Shown one piece after another: positions 45,901 through 54,900 of a stretch of DNA of 64,000 bases. The notes under the pieces are model-generated. The model saw nothing but the letters and a program-made list of their open reading frames with translations, had not been told where the DNA came from and made no database searches. Within the stretch, counting starts at the first letter, position 1. Each line of letters begins with the position of its first letter. This DNA comes from JAJRRL01 sp047404195 (GTDB lineage: Bacteria; Pseudomonadota; Gammaproteobacteria; JAJRRL01): NCBI GenBank assembly GCA_047404195.1, contig JBDOIU010000013.1, forward strand, positions 1-64,000. Direction: 5' to 3'. A program made the translations under genes and the position numbers.

Positions 45901-47749
45901 TCCAAACAACAACACCATCCTTCATTGTGACTTGCGCCGGAAACTCATCCAACACCATTAAACCCATATTTTCAAGCACCGGAAGAATATCTGATAATTT
46001 AGCAGATTCAGACAAACTGTATAGCTTGAAACGACACTTATTGCATGTACCCATATCGTCGCAACTGATTAACACCGATTGTTGCGCTTGCAAGCTCACA
46101 CAACGATCAATGAATTCAATATCTCTAAAGGCCTCTTGTGGCGAGTAATGCTCACGATAAACCTTGCTGAATGCAGTCAAATATTTTCTACTCAATTGCT
46201 CCGCTTCGCTTGGCGACCATTTTTCGAAAAGCAACGATTTGAGATGGTCTTGCCAGGAGGAACACAAGTCTATGACATCTCTCTCAAGCGCAACGACATC
46301 AACCTCTGGGGCATTCTTTCTATCCACCCTGATGTCAAAATGAATACGTGCCAATGATGTACCAAACAACTGTGTTGAATGTTCAATACTGATTGCCTGC
46401 ATGCGGCTAGCAAGTAAGTGTTCGCACTGTGTAACAATACTTGAGTTAAAGTTGTCACGCGGCAAAAACAACAAACAAGAATATGAGCGATCAAAAGCAT
46501 CTTGACGGATAAATAATTTTGTACGATAGCGATCTTGTATTCTCAAAATACCCACAGACCACTGGTAAAGCTCATCCACTGTCGCATGAAACAAATCATC
46601 TCTTGGAAGTGTTGAAATAATGTGTATCAAGTCCTTCCACAAATACCCCTGTTTTGGATAATTTGTGCGCTCACATATCTTTTCTACCTTTTTCCTCAGT
46701 AGTGGCACTTCTCTCGGGCTCTGCGCGTAGGCATGCGATGTAAACATACCAATAAAACGCATTTCTCCGATGAGATCTCCCTGGTCATTACGTATCTTTA
46801 CACCAATCATGTCTGTATACACACGCCGATGCATAGTCGCAATCATGTTACTTTTTGCAATGATCAGCTGATTATCATCATTCAGTAAATAATCACGTGC
46901 GCGTGCCGCCATGTCCTGCACGTAGCGCACATTAGATTGACTGAGTGATGCGCGTAATACACCCAAGCCTGTGTCTTTGTTTGCGCTTAACGCCAACTCT
47001 TTGCCATCATTAATGACATCGTAAAATCGACACCCCAAGAAAACAAAATTATCTTTCAGCATCCAGCTCAAAAATATCTTTTCCTCTTCAAACAACAGTT
47101 GTGGTGAATCTTTTTGACGATTGTCTAACGCCATAATGACTTTACGTAGCTCAGACTTCATTGCTGGCCAATCAGCTGTTGCTGCTGACACATCACCCAA
47201 AATGCGCGTAAAATTATTTTTAAGTGTCTCCTGCTGCTCATCAGACAAGCGAACATTGACTTCAAGCAACAGCGCCGCTTTTGCATGCTCGAGTACACGC
47301 CCTGGCTGGTAGGGAGCCAATTGCATTGCACCTGATTCGCGCCACAACTCAAAACCAGATGTATTCAAAAGCAAACTCACATTCAACTGCAAACGAACCA
47401 GCTCCATACTCAATGAGTCAACCAAGAATGGCTGATCATCTGCAACGACCATAATTTGCGTGTAGGGAATGCCATCGACTGGATCAATACATGTCGTCTC
47501 TACCAAGCATTCGCCAGCTGATTGTGCTGCAAGAAGCTCCCAATGGGCTAGAATTGTGCTTGACCAGTCCTGGGGTGACTTCTGAAGCAAATCGTCATTC
47601 GGAATGTATGCGAAGTAAATATGTACAAACTGCTTTAGTAATTCTTTGTCGGCGCGCTGCTCCACCGATGATAACAATATTTTGCTGACTTGATCCCGAT
47701 ATGTGGTACGCGTGGTTTCTGCACATACCTTTGACTGTTTATTGATCAT
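42905..47749 (-). CDS. gdhB: NAD-specific glutamate dehydrogenase, large (~180 kDa) class
   Basis: Oxidative deamination of glutamate to 2-oxoglutarate with NAD, feeding the TCA cycle. 1614 residues, typical for the large bacterial class with N-terminal ACT-like regulatory domains (~residues 60-700), a central catalytic core and a C-terminal helical domain. Core motifs include EKVARGGIRWSSRIEDYRTE, VKNAVIVPAGAKGGFVL (catalytic lysine), VGIGDMSGDVFGNGMLLS, VDMLWNGGIGTYVKSS and CEGGNLGLTQKGRIEYA, TDFIDNSAGVDCSDHEVNIK. I prefer ATG at 47749 (GAGGAA upstream) to 47791. It is the natural consumer of imported glutamate and of products of arginine and proline breakdown. gdhB is the Pseudomonas symbol. 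Confidence 0.94.
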   Translation of the reverse strand: MINKQSKVCAETTRTTYRDQVSKILLSSVEQRADKELLKQFVHIYFAYIPNDDLLQKSPQDWSSTILAHWELLAAQSAGECLVETTCIDPVDGIPYTQIMVVADDQPFLVDSLSMELVRLQLNVSLLLNTSGFELWRESGAMQLAPYQPGRVLEHAKAALLLEVNVRLSDEQQETLKNNFTRILGDVSAATADWPAMKSELRKVIMALDNRQKDSPQLLFEEEKIFLSWMLKDNFVFLGCRFYDVINDGKELALSANKDTGLGVLRASLSQSNVRYVQDMAARARDYLLNDDNQLIIAKSNMIATMHRRVYTDMIGVKIRNDQGDLIGEMRFIGMFTSHAYAQSPREVPLLRKKVEKICERTNYPKQGYLWKDLIHIISTLPRDDLFHATVDELYQWSVGILRIQDRYRTKLFIRQDAFDRSYSCLLFLPRDNFNSSIVTQCEHLLASRMQAISIEHSTQLFGTSLARIHFDIRVDRKNAPEVDVVALERDVIDLCSSWQDHLKSLLFEKWSPSEAEQLSRKYLTAFSKVYREHYSPQEAFRDIEFIDRCVSLQAQQSVLISCDDMGTCNKCRFKLYSLSESAKLSDILPVLENMGLMVLDEFPAQVTMKDGVVVWINDFLLQSDKVTICKIMPHAQSFEETFCQVVSGKLANDPLNTLVASAGLNWNQIRMLRSYIRYAKQIGTMFSESYIAAILLKYPSVVENLVLLFENRFNPELTDNRDERQQHCLQLIVKELEQISVLDDDRLIRMLQGLILATLRTNYYRKCDDRVSEFLSIKIDPNAIPNFSSSKTKIETFVHAVDFEGIHLRAEKVARGGIRWSSRIEDYRTEVLGLVSAQYVKNAVIVPAGAKGGFVLHAPESSFTTEELWKEGKRCYASFIQGILDVIDDRIDGVVQHHPDVVYYDGDDPLAVVAADRRTASFSDLANAQALERQYWLGDGFASGGSNGYDHKKMGITAKGAWVSARRSFQEMGRHLDSENITVVGIGDMSGDVFGNGMLLSPNLKLLAAFNHKHIFLDPNPCPRTSFEERSRLFALARSGWNDYDPKLISKGGGVFERTLKSIPLSPEIQALLGTHESEMEPFALIRALLMSKVDMLWNGGIGTYVKSSHETHQDVSDKANDGLRVNGNEVGALVVCEGGNLGLTQKGRIEYAEQGGCVFTDFIDNSAGVDCSDHEVNIKIFLNELVASGEMSLNDRNKLLEEMSDEVSELVLRNNYLQTQSVVLMQRLSAKKYAPFHRLQESLADQGYYNEHDESLPSEKTLLARQAKGYGYTSPEMSTLYAYTKIALVEGLREHDLLGDEELLEYLYASFPDVMCQMYGERLKNHYLANEIIATQLVNAVVSDMGILFLNHLMHETSASLLSVMRAYVVASRLFDLRSYLGAINELDHKLSPDMQSEVRLYVVALMRRVVRWLLRNTSQGDDISQLVAGFAEPMGVINEHYSDIVTGKMDDARQLHQQTLVEKGVPDDLAIRLSKAHLIYHAMNVSHVAIRCDMPVLALAKSYFKVSHCLRLFWFREKIDDANFESDWALLARSACKADLDQLQQQLAVKFLNNVGEADLTTQAIDLWLATRQAAVDRWHSIVASLQGTMPGDSAIIFVAMRYLKEVSGAD

Positions 47750-48091
47750 GACTTTAGGTTCCTCGATTGGTGTAACACGATTGCAGCACAAAGCATTTCA
47801 AAGCAGCATACACATAAGACACACTCAAATGCATCCGTGACACTAGCTTGTACGCACAAATATTAGCACTTATGCAAGGTCAGTTGTCAACAGATATTGC
47901 GAAAAATTAATGCATGTCGATGTTGACGTATGCGGCGAATAGAGACAACACTGCGGTTTACCTTGAAAACTGGCGCAAATCTTATTATGTTAGTATGTGA
48001 GACACGATTACTGACTCTGCAGAAATGGTCAATTTACCACCAAACAAGTCGGCAATCTCTACTAGATCACTTCTGATGATAGGATACGAAC
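47750..48091. other. Intergenic region between GDH and the two-component genes
   Basis: About 340 bases between divergent genes. It must hold both promoters, but I see no canonical pair, no TTAAG-type direct repeat and no terminator. The ribosome site of the response regulator gene is weak (AGGA ~8 bases before the ATG). Confidence 0.4.
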
Positions 48092-48781
48092 ATGAGAATT
48101 TTGCTGATTGAAGACAACCAAGACTTAGCGATAGCCATCAAAATGGGCCTGAAAACCTTCGGCCACGTGGTAGAGATCATCGATAGCGGCACATCCGCCA
48201 TTGATTCAATTAAAACCATCACATCCGAGGGATTTGATATAATCTTGCTGGACCTCGGTCTGCCCGGGATGGATGGTATTGATGTACTGAAAATGTTCCG
48301 TAAAAAAGCGCTCACAACACCAATCATGATACTAACCGCGCGAGATGCCATTGAGGACAGAGTATTGGGCCTTAACGCTGGCGCTGATGACTATATGACC
48401 AAGCCAGTCGACCTGAAAGAGCTGGAAGCCCGCATACGTGCACTTAAGCGTCGCTCTGGTAATGATCCTGTCAGTCCCATCATTGAATACGGCGATATTG
48501 TTCTCAATCCGTCCGCCCATTCCGTCACCAAAGCAGGCAAGGAACTGAACATCTCACGCCGCGAATTTGCATTACTGCATAAGTTGCTTGAAAATATTGG
48601 ACGTGTCATTTCACGCGACCAGCTTAGCCAATCCCTGTACGGTTGGGGTGAAAGCATTGACAGTAACGCGCTAGAGGTACATGTACATAATATTCGCAAA
48701 CGCTTGGGCAACAAACTGATCCGCACTATTCGTGGTGTCGGCTATATGATTGAAAAGACACCGCCGAGTGACGACGCATAA
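48092..48781 (+). CDS. OmpR/PhoB-family response regulator, PmrA/QseB/TctD type
   Basis: 229 residues: receiver domain (LLIEDN acidic pocket, phospho-acceptor Asp54 in ILLDLGLPGMDG, LTARD, lysine in MTKPVD) and a C-terminal winged helix (NISRREFALLHKLLENIGRVIS, LYGWGESIDSNALEVHVHNIRKRLG, IRTIRGVGYMIE). The recognition-helix region matches the PmrA/QseB/TctD subgroup, which binds direct repeats of the CTTAA type. It precedes its kinase by 30 bases. The TTAAG-N5-ATTAAT boxes 3.8 and 9.1 kb downstream are candidate targets; calling it PmrA is inference. Confidence 0.9.
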   Translation: MRILLIEDNQDLAIAIKMGLKTFGHVVEIIDSGTSAIDSIKTITSEGFDIILLDLGLPGMDGIDVLKMFRKKALTTPIMILTARDAIEDRVLGLNAGADDYMTKPVDLKELEARIRALKRRSGNDPVSPIIEYGDIVLNPSAHSVTKAGKELNISRREFALLHKLLENIGRVISRDQLSQSLYGWGESIDSNALEVHVHNIRKRLGNKLIRTIRGVGYMIEKTPPSDDA

Positions 48782-48811
48782 TCCAGTTTTTCATGATCAC
48801 CGGAGTTGCCT

Positions 48812-50221
48812 GTGAAAGTATCCATTCGCAGTTTCCTGTTAATCAACCTCCTGTTGAGTGTGACGCTCATAACATCTCTAGCCATTATTGGTAATCTTTA
48901 TCTGGCACACAGAGATATACAGCACCAACTGGACCTGGATCTTGTGCAAGTGACACATCGCGTTGCAGCAATGATGAGTGGTGTCAATGAAACACGAGCC
49001 TTTAAGTCCATTCAAAAAAGACTCGATAAGACCCTCGAGAGCAACTCTGGCAACTGTCAAGATAAGCTCGATACATGCAAGAAGATTCAACGCTCCACAG
49101 CCTTTCAGGTCTGGATGGATGATGGCTTTCTCGCACTCAAGTCGAATAATGCACCCAAGAAACCACTGACAGATGGCACAGATGGCCTCAGCTCTCAATC
49201 AATTGCTGGGAGCTATTGGCGTGCCAATACTTTTTATGACCATCAAACCGGCTTCACTATCATGGTCGCAGAGCAAGCACATTATCGAGAACAACTAGAA
49301 AACCAGCTAACGCAAGACTCTGTACTGATCATGCTGGTAACCTACCCTTTTCTTGGCTTACTCATCTGGATCATTGTTGGACGCGGGTTAGAAAGCTTGA
49401 AACAAATTGCACGCGAAGTAGACGAAAGAGCACCTCACTCATTACGGCCCGTTGACGCCAGTGAAGCACCAATAGAAGTGGCACCGATTATCAGAGCTCT
49501 GAATCACCTCTTCGGTAGCCTGTCAGACGCATTTTCTCGCGAAAAACGCTTTGCTGGTGATGCAGCACATGAGCTGAGAACCCCCATGGCGCAATTAAGC
49601 GCCCACGCCCAAGCGGCATTACGCACTGAATCAGAAGAGGAACGGCAGCAAGCGCTCTCCTCTATCGTTGCTGGCGTCACCAGGGGCACACACATTGTAC
49701 AACAACTACTGACATTAAGTCGCATGGTGCCTGATGCAGCCATCAATGACCCTAAACCCACGGATTTAGCGCACGAAGTCACCGAAGTAACCGCACTGTT
49801 GGCAACACAAGCCATTGACAAAAACACCGATATTGAGCTGATTTATGATGAGAAAGATCGACCTATCATCTTTGCAAATAGCACCGCCATTGGTATTCTA
49901 GCTCGAAACTTAATCGACAATGCCATTCGTTATTCCCCACCGAACAGTGAAGTACGCATTACTATCGAGCGGCAACTCAATCACATCGTCCTATCCGTGA
50001 TTGATAATGGGCCTGGTATTGCTGATGACATGAAAGAACGTATCTTTGAGCGATTTTATCGCGTACTGGGCAGCAATGAAAGTGGTAGCGGCTTAGGGCT
50101 GAGTATTGTACATCAGATTGCAAAACTGCATGATGCGGATATACGATTAGACAACCCCGACTCAGGACGTGGACTCGCATTTAGAGTTGTTTTTAAAGCC
50201 TATCGCGCCAAAAACAAGTAG
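48812..50221 (+). CDS. Sensor histidine kinase, QseC/PmrB type
   Basis: 469 residues: membrane helix ~8-30, periplasmic sensor ~31-165, second helix ~168-190, HAMP-like linker, dimerisation/phospho-acceptor domain with His253 (FAGDAAHELRTPMAQL), and HATPase domain with N box LIDNAIRYSP, G1 DNGPGI, F box FERFYR and G2 GSGLGLSIV. Start: GTG at 48812, six bases after GGAG; a TTG two codons earlier is less well placed. The periplasmic domain has a Cys pair (NCQDKLDTCK), possibly a disulfide. Partner of the upstream regulator. Confidence 0.9.
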   Translation: MKVSIRSFLLINLLLSVTLITSLAIIGNLYLAHRDIQHQLDLDLVQVTHRVAAMMSGVNETRAFKSIQKRLDKTLESNSGNCQDKLDTCKKIQRSTAFQVWMDDGFLALKSNNAPKKPLTDGTDGLSSQSIAGSYWRANTFYDHQTGFTIMVAEQAHYREQLENQLTQDSVLIMLVTYPFLGLLIWIIVGRGLESLKQIAREVDERAPHSLRPVDASEAPIEVAPIIRALNHLFGSLSDAFSREKRFAGDAAHELRTPMAQLSAHAQAALRTESEEERQQALSSIVAGVTRGTHIVQQLLTLSRMVPDAAINDPKPTDLAHEVTEVTALLATQAIDKNTDIELIYDEKDRPIIFANSTAIGILARNLIDNAIRYSPPNSEVRITIERQLNHIVLSVIDNGPGIADDMKERIFERFYRVLGSNESGSGLGLSIVHQIAKLHDADIRLDNPDSGRGLAFRVVFKAYRAKNK

Positions 50222-50236
50222 CTGCACCAGCTACTT
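50210..50236. terminator. Bidirectional terminator between the kinase and nnr genes
   Basis: AAGTAGCT-GCACC-AGCTACTT (50216-50236) is a perfect eight-pair stem. On the minus strand it is followed by GTTTTTGG, a fair T-run for the nnr transcript; on the plus strand by TCTT only. It overlaps the last codons of the kinase gene and the stop region of nnr. Confidence 0.6.
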
Positions 50237-51703
50237 TCTTGGGTTCACAACAGAGCGAATCTCAGACAGGATATCAGTTGCCAATAAACCTCGCTCACCA
50301 CCTTGCTCAGCCGCTAAGTCGGCTGCACGTGCATGCGTATGCACACCAACGCGCGCTGCAGATGCAGGTGATAGGCCCTGTGCGATCAAACCTGCAATCA
50401 TGCCAGTCAATACATCACCAGAGCCACCAGTGGCCATACCTGGGTTACCAGCTGTGCTGAGTGAAATACCTTGCTCTTCACTGTAAATCAGCGTACCGGC
50501 TCCCTTTAAAACAATTTCGCCACCATAGCGCTCATGCAAAGAGCGTATCGCAGCAATGCGGTCGGCCTCAATTTTAGCGATATCCTGCCCCAAAAGGCGT
50601 GCAGCCTCACCGGCATGTGGTGTTAACACCAAATCTTGAATGGACATCGGGTGCTCTGATAAAATATTGAGAGCATCTGCATCAAAAACCTTTGGCAGTG
50701 AGGACTGTAAGACACAGTCAAACAAGGTCTCTGCCCAAGCCGATGTGCCGAGGCCAGGACCTAATGCGATCACACTAGCGCGAGCAATGAGTCGCTTTAG
50801 ATCGTCAGCATCCTGTACTTGATGACACATCAGCTCTGGACGCGAACCACTGACAATATTCACATGCTCCGGGCGTGTGGCCACTGTCACCAAACCAGCC
50901 CCCACACGCATTGCAGCTTCAGCTGCCATACGCACGGCACCACCCATGCCATAATCACCACCAATCACTAGGACATGACCAAAGTCTCCTTTATGGCTAT
51001 GGGGGTCGCGTGGCGGTAAACACGCCTCAACAGAAGCATCATTTAACACATGTAACGTAGACTGAATGCCTGAGTAACAGTTGTCAGGAATACCCAAACG
51101 ATCACAGACCAGGTGTCCGACATAGGACAGCGCTGGTCCGGTCATTAAACCCTGCTTGTAACCAACAAAAGTCAAACAAACCTCTGCCCTCACCGCACTG
51201 CCAATCACGCCGCCAGTGTCGGCATCAACGCCAGTTGGCACATCTAAACTCAGCACGGGCAAAGCAGAATCGTTAATCGCCTGCACTGCCTGAGCCAGAG
51301 CGTCTGATAACTGGCCTTTCAAACCAATACCCAGTAGAGCATCGATGATAATAGCACCTGACGCTGCGACAAAATCCTGCATTGATAGGATGGGTAAACC
51401 AGCATCCTGCAGAGTCTCTAGCAAAGCCAGCGACGGTGTGGGAAGCTCGTACTGATCAGCACACAAATAAAAATCTACCTGCCAGCCGTGCTGCAAAGCA
51501 AGATCTACTAAAGCGATGGCATCTCCGGCATTATGACCCTTTCCAGCACAAACAATGATATGCCGACAATATGGCCAATGCTCAACCAGCAGGTCAAATG
51601 CCGCAGAAGCAGCGCGCTGCATTAAGGCTTCAGCAGGCAAGCCACTCTTGATAGCGGCATGCTCAATCTGCCGGATTTGAGAAATGCTGTAGATTTGACT
51701 CAT
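50231..51703 (-). CDS. nnr: Bifunctional NAD(P)HX epimerase / ADP-dependent NAD(P)HX dehydratase
   Basis: Repairs hydrated NADH and NADPH. The 490-residue fusion has the epimerase (YjeF N-terminal) domain at ~1-210 (CAGKGHNAGDAIALVDLA, DALLGIGLKG, VLSLDVPTGVDADTG) and the ribokinase-like dehydratase domain at ~220-485 (GHVLVIGGDYGMGGAVRMA, ALGPGLGTS, LVLTPHAGEAARLL, GNPGMATGGSGDVLTGMIAG). I chose ATG at 51703; a TTG four codons earlier is unlikely. Housekeeping gene, single unit. Confidence 0.94.
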   Translation of the reverse strand: MSQIYSISQIRQIEHAAIKSGLPAEALMQRAASAAFDLLVEHWPYCRHIIVCAGKGHNAGDAIALVDLALQHGWQVDFYLCADQYELPTPSLALLETLQDAGLPILSMQDFVAASGAIIIDALLGIGLKGQLSDALAQAVQAINDSALPVLSLDVPTGVDADTGGVIGSAVRAEVCLTFVGYKQGLMTGPALSYVGHLVCDRLGIPDNCYSGIQSTLHVLNDASVEACLPPRDPHSHKGDFGHVLVIGGDYGMGGAVRMAAEAAMRVGAGLVTVATRPEHVNIVSGSRPELMCHQVQDADDLKRLIARASVIALGPGLGTSAWAETLFDCVLQSSLPKVFDADALNILSEHPMSIQDLVLTPHAGEAARLLGQDIAKIEADRIAAIRSLHERYGGEIVLKGAGTLIYSEEQGISLSTAGNPGMATGGSGDVLTGMIAGLIAQGLSPASAARVGVHTHARAADLAAEQGGERGLLATDILSEIRSVVNPRK

Positions 51704-51848
51704 TATCAACCACAATGGTTTAAATAGTATTAATCAAGTATCCGAGGTAGATTCATAAAAATCAAGCCATATCGTCAATTTAAGAACAGTAAATTAGCTC
51801 GCAGTGATACTTTAATCAAACTTAACTGCGCACACTAAAGAAGCAAAT

Positions 51849-51897
51849 ATTAAGTCGTCATTAATAACTTTAAGAACAACAATAATGGTGCATTAAG
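51849..51897 (+). promoter_or_regulatory. PmrA-like box and promoter of giant gene A
   Basis: ATTAAG-TCGTC-ATTAAT (51849-51865) is a direct repeat of TTAA half-sites with 11-base period. After 15 bases comes AATAATG (51881), a candidate -10, and after a further four bases CATTAAG (51891-51897). The same series with the same spacing lies before giant gene B. The half-site layout equals the CTTAAT-N5-CTTAAT consensus of Legionella/Coxiella PmrA, and the second half-site falls where a -35 should be. Confidence 0.65.
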
Positions 51898-51992
51898 GAA
51901 CCTAGCAGTATGGCCTCTCACACCAATTCAAGAGAGAATACAAGCATAACAAACTCGCAGCACAGGCTGCATACTCAAAACCAGGAGCGCAA

Positions 51993-54900
51993 ATGTCAAA
52001 AAATCAAACAGTAGAGTACAAAAGTAAGCAATTAGCGCAAAGAATCGAAGCATTGACCAAAAGAATTGATCATCTGGCGCAACAGTCTAGGTTCATAAAT
52101 GCAAGAAAAGAAAGCAGTATAACCAGCATTGCATCAATGATTCGTACAGAAAGTGTAGAATTTGTGAATGCAATGCGTGAGTTTAATCAACGCGCAAAAG
52201 GTTGCAATAAACATCACTTCATCATTGATGCCACTAGTCGCATGCTTGACAAAGTAAGCAAATCAATTGAAGACGGTGCAGCAGTGGCACCAGAAGTACA
52301 TACGATCAAAATAGGCCTTAAAAGAACAAGAGCGATCGGGAAAGCAGCCACCTATTCAGTCACAGTAACAGAAGGACACGATGTATTGCCAAAAGGAAAT
52401 CTTAAAGCAATTGGTGACAGCATTGGCATAATATTACCATTAGAGGCAGCCGCACCAAAGGTCGAGGATTTGTCTCAAGGTCTATTGGACAAAGCCCTTA
52501 AACTGACAGTCAGAATGAGAGCACTGGTGGCGCTAAGCATAAAAAAAGAACAAGTCGTAGAAAAAATTAAACTTGAAAACGTTATACATGCAATCACACA
52601 ATACGCTCAATCAACGCACAATGATCTGAAGGCACATGTAGCAACACTATTCAGAGTACGCTGGGACGTAGACGAACATTTCGCTCGATCAGATGAATAT
52701 CACAACATCAGGAAAATGGTATTTGGAGAATATAATCCTGTGAATGCGAATCAGTACCGGTTTTGGGTAACACAATCTGGGCTAGCTGACCATAAAATAG
52801 CAATCAACCCTAAAATGTTTCAGCAGTTACAGGAAATATATGAGAGCACGACGGCGCTTATCACAAAAGAACTAGGCCAGTTAAACGAACAAATAGGTGC
52901 AGAAAAATCAAAGGATGCCAGAGCACAAATCGAACTTAAAATCATGGGCTTTAACGGAGACTTAAAAACATTAAAAAAGCAAGCAGGTGAAATCAAATAT
53001 GCAGATGGTGAAACGCTTGAGGACTGGGTTGCATGGATGAATATTTATGCAGATATTGGTAGATCAACGCAGTTAGAGAACATTCCAACAACAGAAGCCG
53101 TTCAAAGTGTTAGGTCTTATTTATCACTGCTAAGCAATACTGATGTCAGAGAGAAACGTAAAGTTGTAACCCAATCACTTGGGGAATCAAGTAATGCTAG
53201 AAGACTTTTTGAAGAATTAATCACAGTAGCCGGCTATAATCAGAATTGTCATTCAGCAGCACTGGGAGGTGAGAGACTCCCGCACAATCCAAAACAAGAC
53301 TATTATGCTGTAATATCAGCTCAAATGGCGTCTTCACTCGTCCGTGTTGGTAACATATCATCAAAGAGTGGCTTAGTGACACAAACATCGAAGCTAGAAA
53401 GGATACTCAAAGTACTTGACAGGCTAACATTATTTGTAGCAGAAAAGAAAAGTCGCGCAAGCGCCCAGAAAAGTGGTGGTACTCAGCAGCAATACGAGAT
53501 GGACTACCTAATAGAGTTTCTTCTTTGTGATGCCGCAAGTGGTTTTACTATTAGCAATATGAGAGAGCAGACCATTGCTTATAAAAATGCAATAGAGGCC
53601 GTTGCAACAATAGCTGAAAAGTTGCAAAATGACCTTGCAAGCTACGAAACTTCAATAAGAGAATACAAACAAAACTGCACTACCCTCATGACGCATTACC
53701 AAACAGCGAGCATTGCCGATTTAAAACAACCATTGCAAGCACCCAATATACCAGAAAACCTCATGGCGCTTCCGGCTTTCAGCAAGCTAGATACGCAAGC
53801 AAAACAATTGTATGCGCAAACAATGCAAACATATCAGGAGAAAAAAGAGGCACTAAACTCAACACTAATGCAACAATTCAAAAAAATTGCAGGGACGTGT
53901 AGACAACAGCCAGATCATGATAGCGCAAATATACATAAACACATGAAGGATATACAAGATTATCTAATAGAAGATAGCGCAGCGCAACAACAACAAAAAA
54001 TGACCACAGACACTCCCGACATGGCAGCAGCTATGATTGTAGAGGGACCAAGTGATGAGGGCGTCATGACAGCAACGGCTGTAGAGGACTGTCAGATGCC
54101 TATACCGACAACAAACCACGTATTTGTCAACGTCAATCCCCGTATCATACAACAATTAACTAAAAAGCAGCAGGAGGAGCTAGGATCACATATTGCTACT
54201 ATTGATGAAGCCTATTGGCAAGCTGAGATTACTACAATTAAACATCAGCTTGATCAAAACAAGTATCCCGATGCTCAACTGCTAAAACAACATTTTCTCA
54301 TATGTAGGGAAGTCCAAAGATCACTAATCCTAAAGCTGGGCAACGAATACTCAAGCAAAAAATTAGCTGCAAAGAGTCACTACGGTCCGGATGTGGCAGA
54401 TCCAGCTGAGATTGCAACACAACTTGATGCACTGAGTCATGAAAAAAGACAGGCGCTACAAGACCTCTGTGATTACAGTCGATATAAAGCACTTATTAAA
54501 CAGCTGAATAAAGCACGAAAGTCGCAAGAATGGATAGTCTGTCAAAAGCAGACGGCGTTAAATGAAAAAATATCAGCGTTTTTTAGAGAGCTACTAACAC
54601 AAGATGAATACCGTGCAATCGTTAGTACCAGCCATGTAGAAACGCCACTCGCAGACACAGCTGAAGGGTCATGCAAAAACCAACTCTCGAGTTTTATGAG
54701 TCAAGCACAAGCATGGTACACTGGTGTACTAGCACCTGTCATACAATGTGAATTAGCAAACCAATGGCGGGCATCATTGTTCGCCTTTAACCCAAAAAAT
54801 GATGATGATGAAACGCTACAAATACCCACAGGTTTACATCATTTAGACATTGCAAATGACCAGCTACAATACAGTGGTGAAGCTCCAAATTGGTATTATA

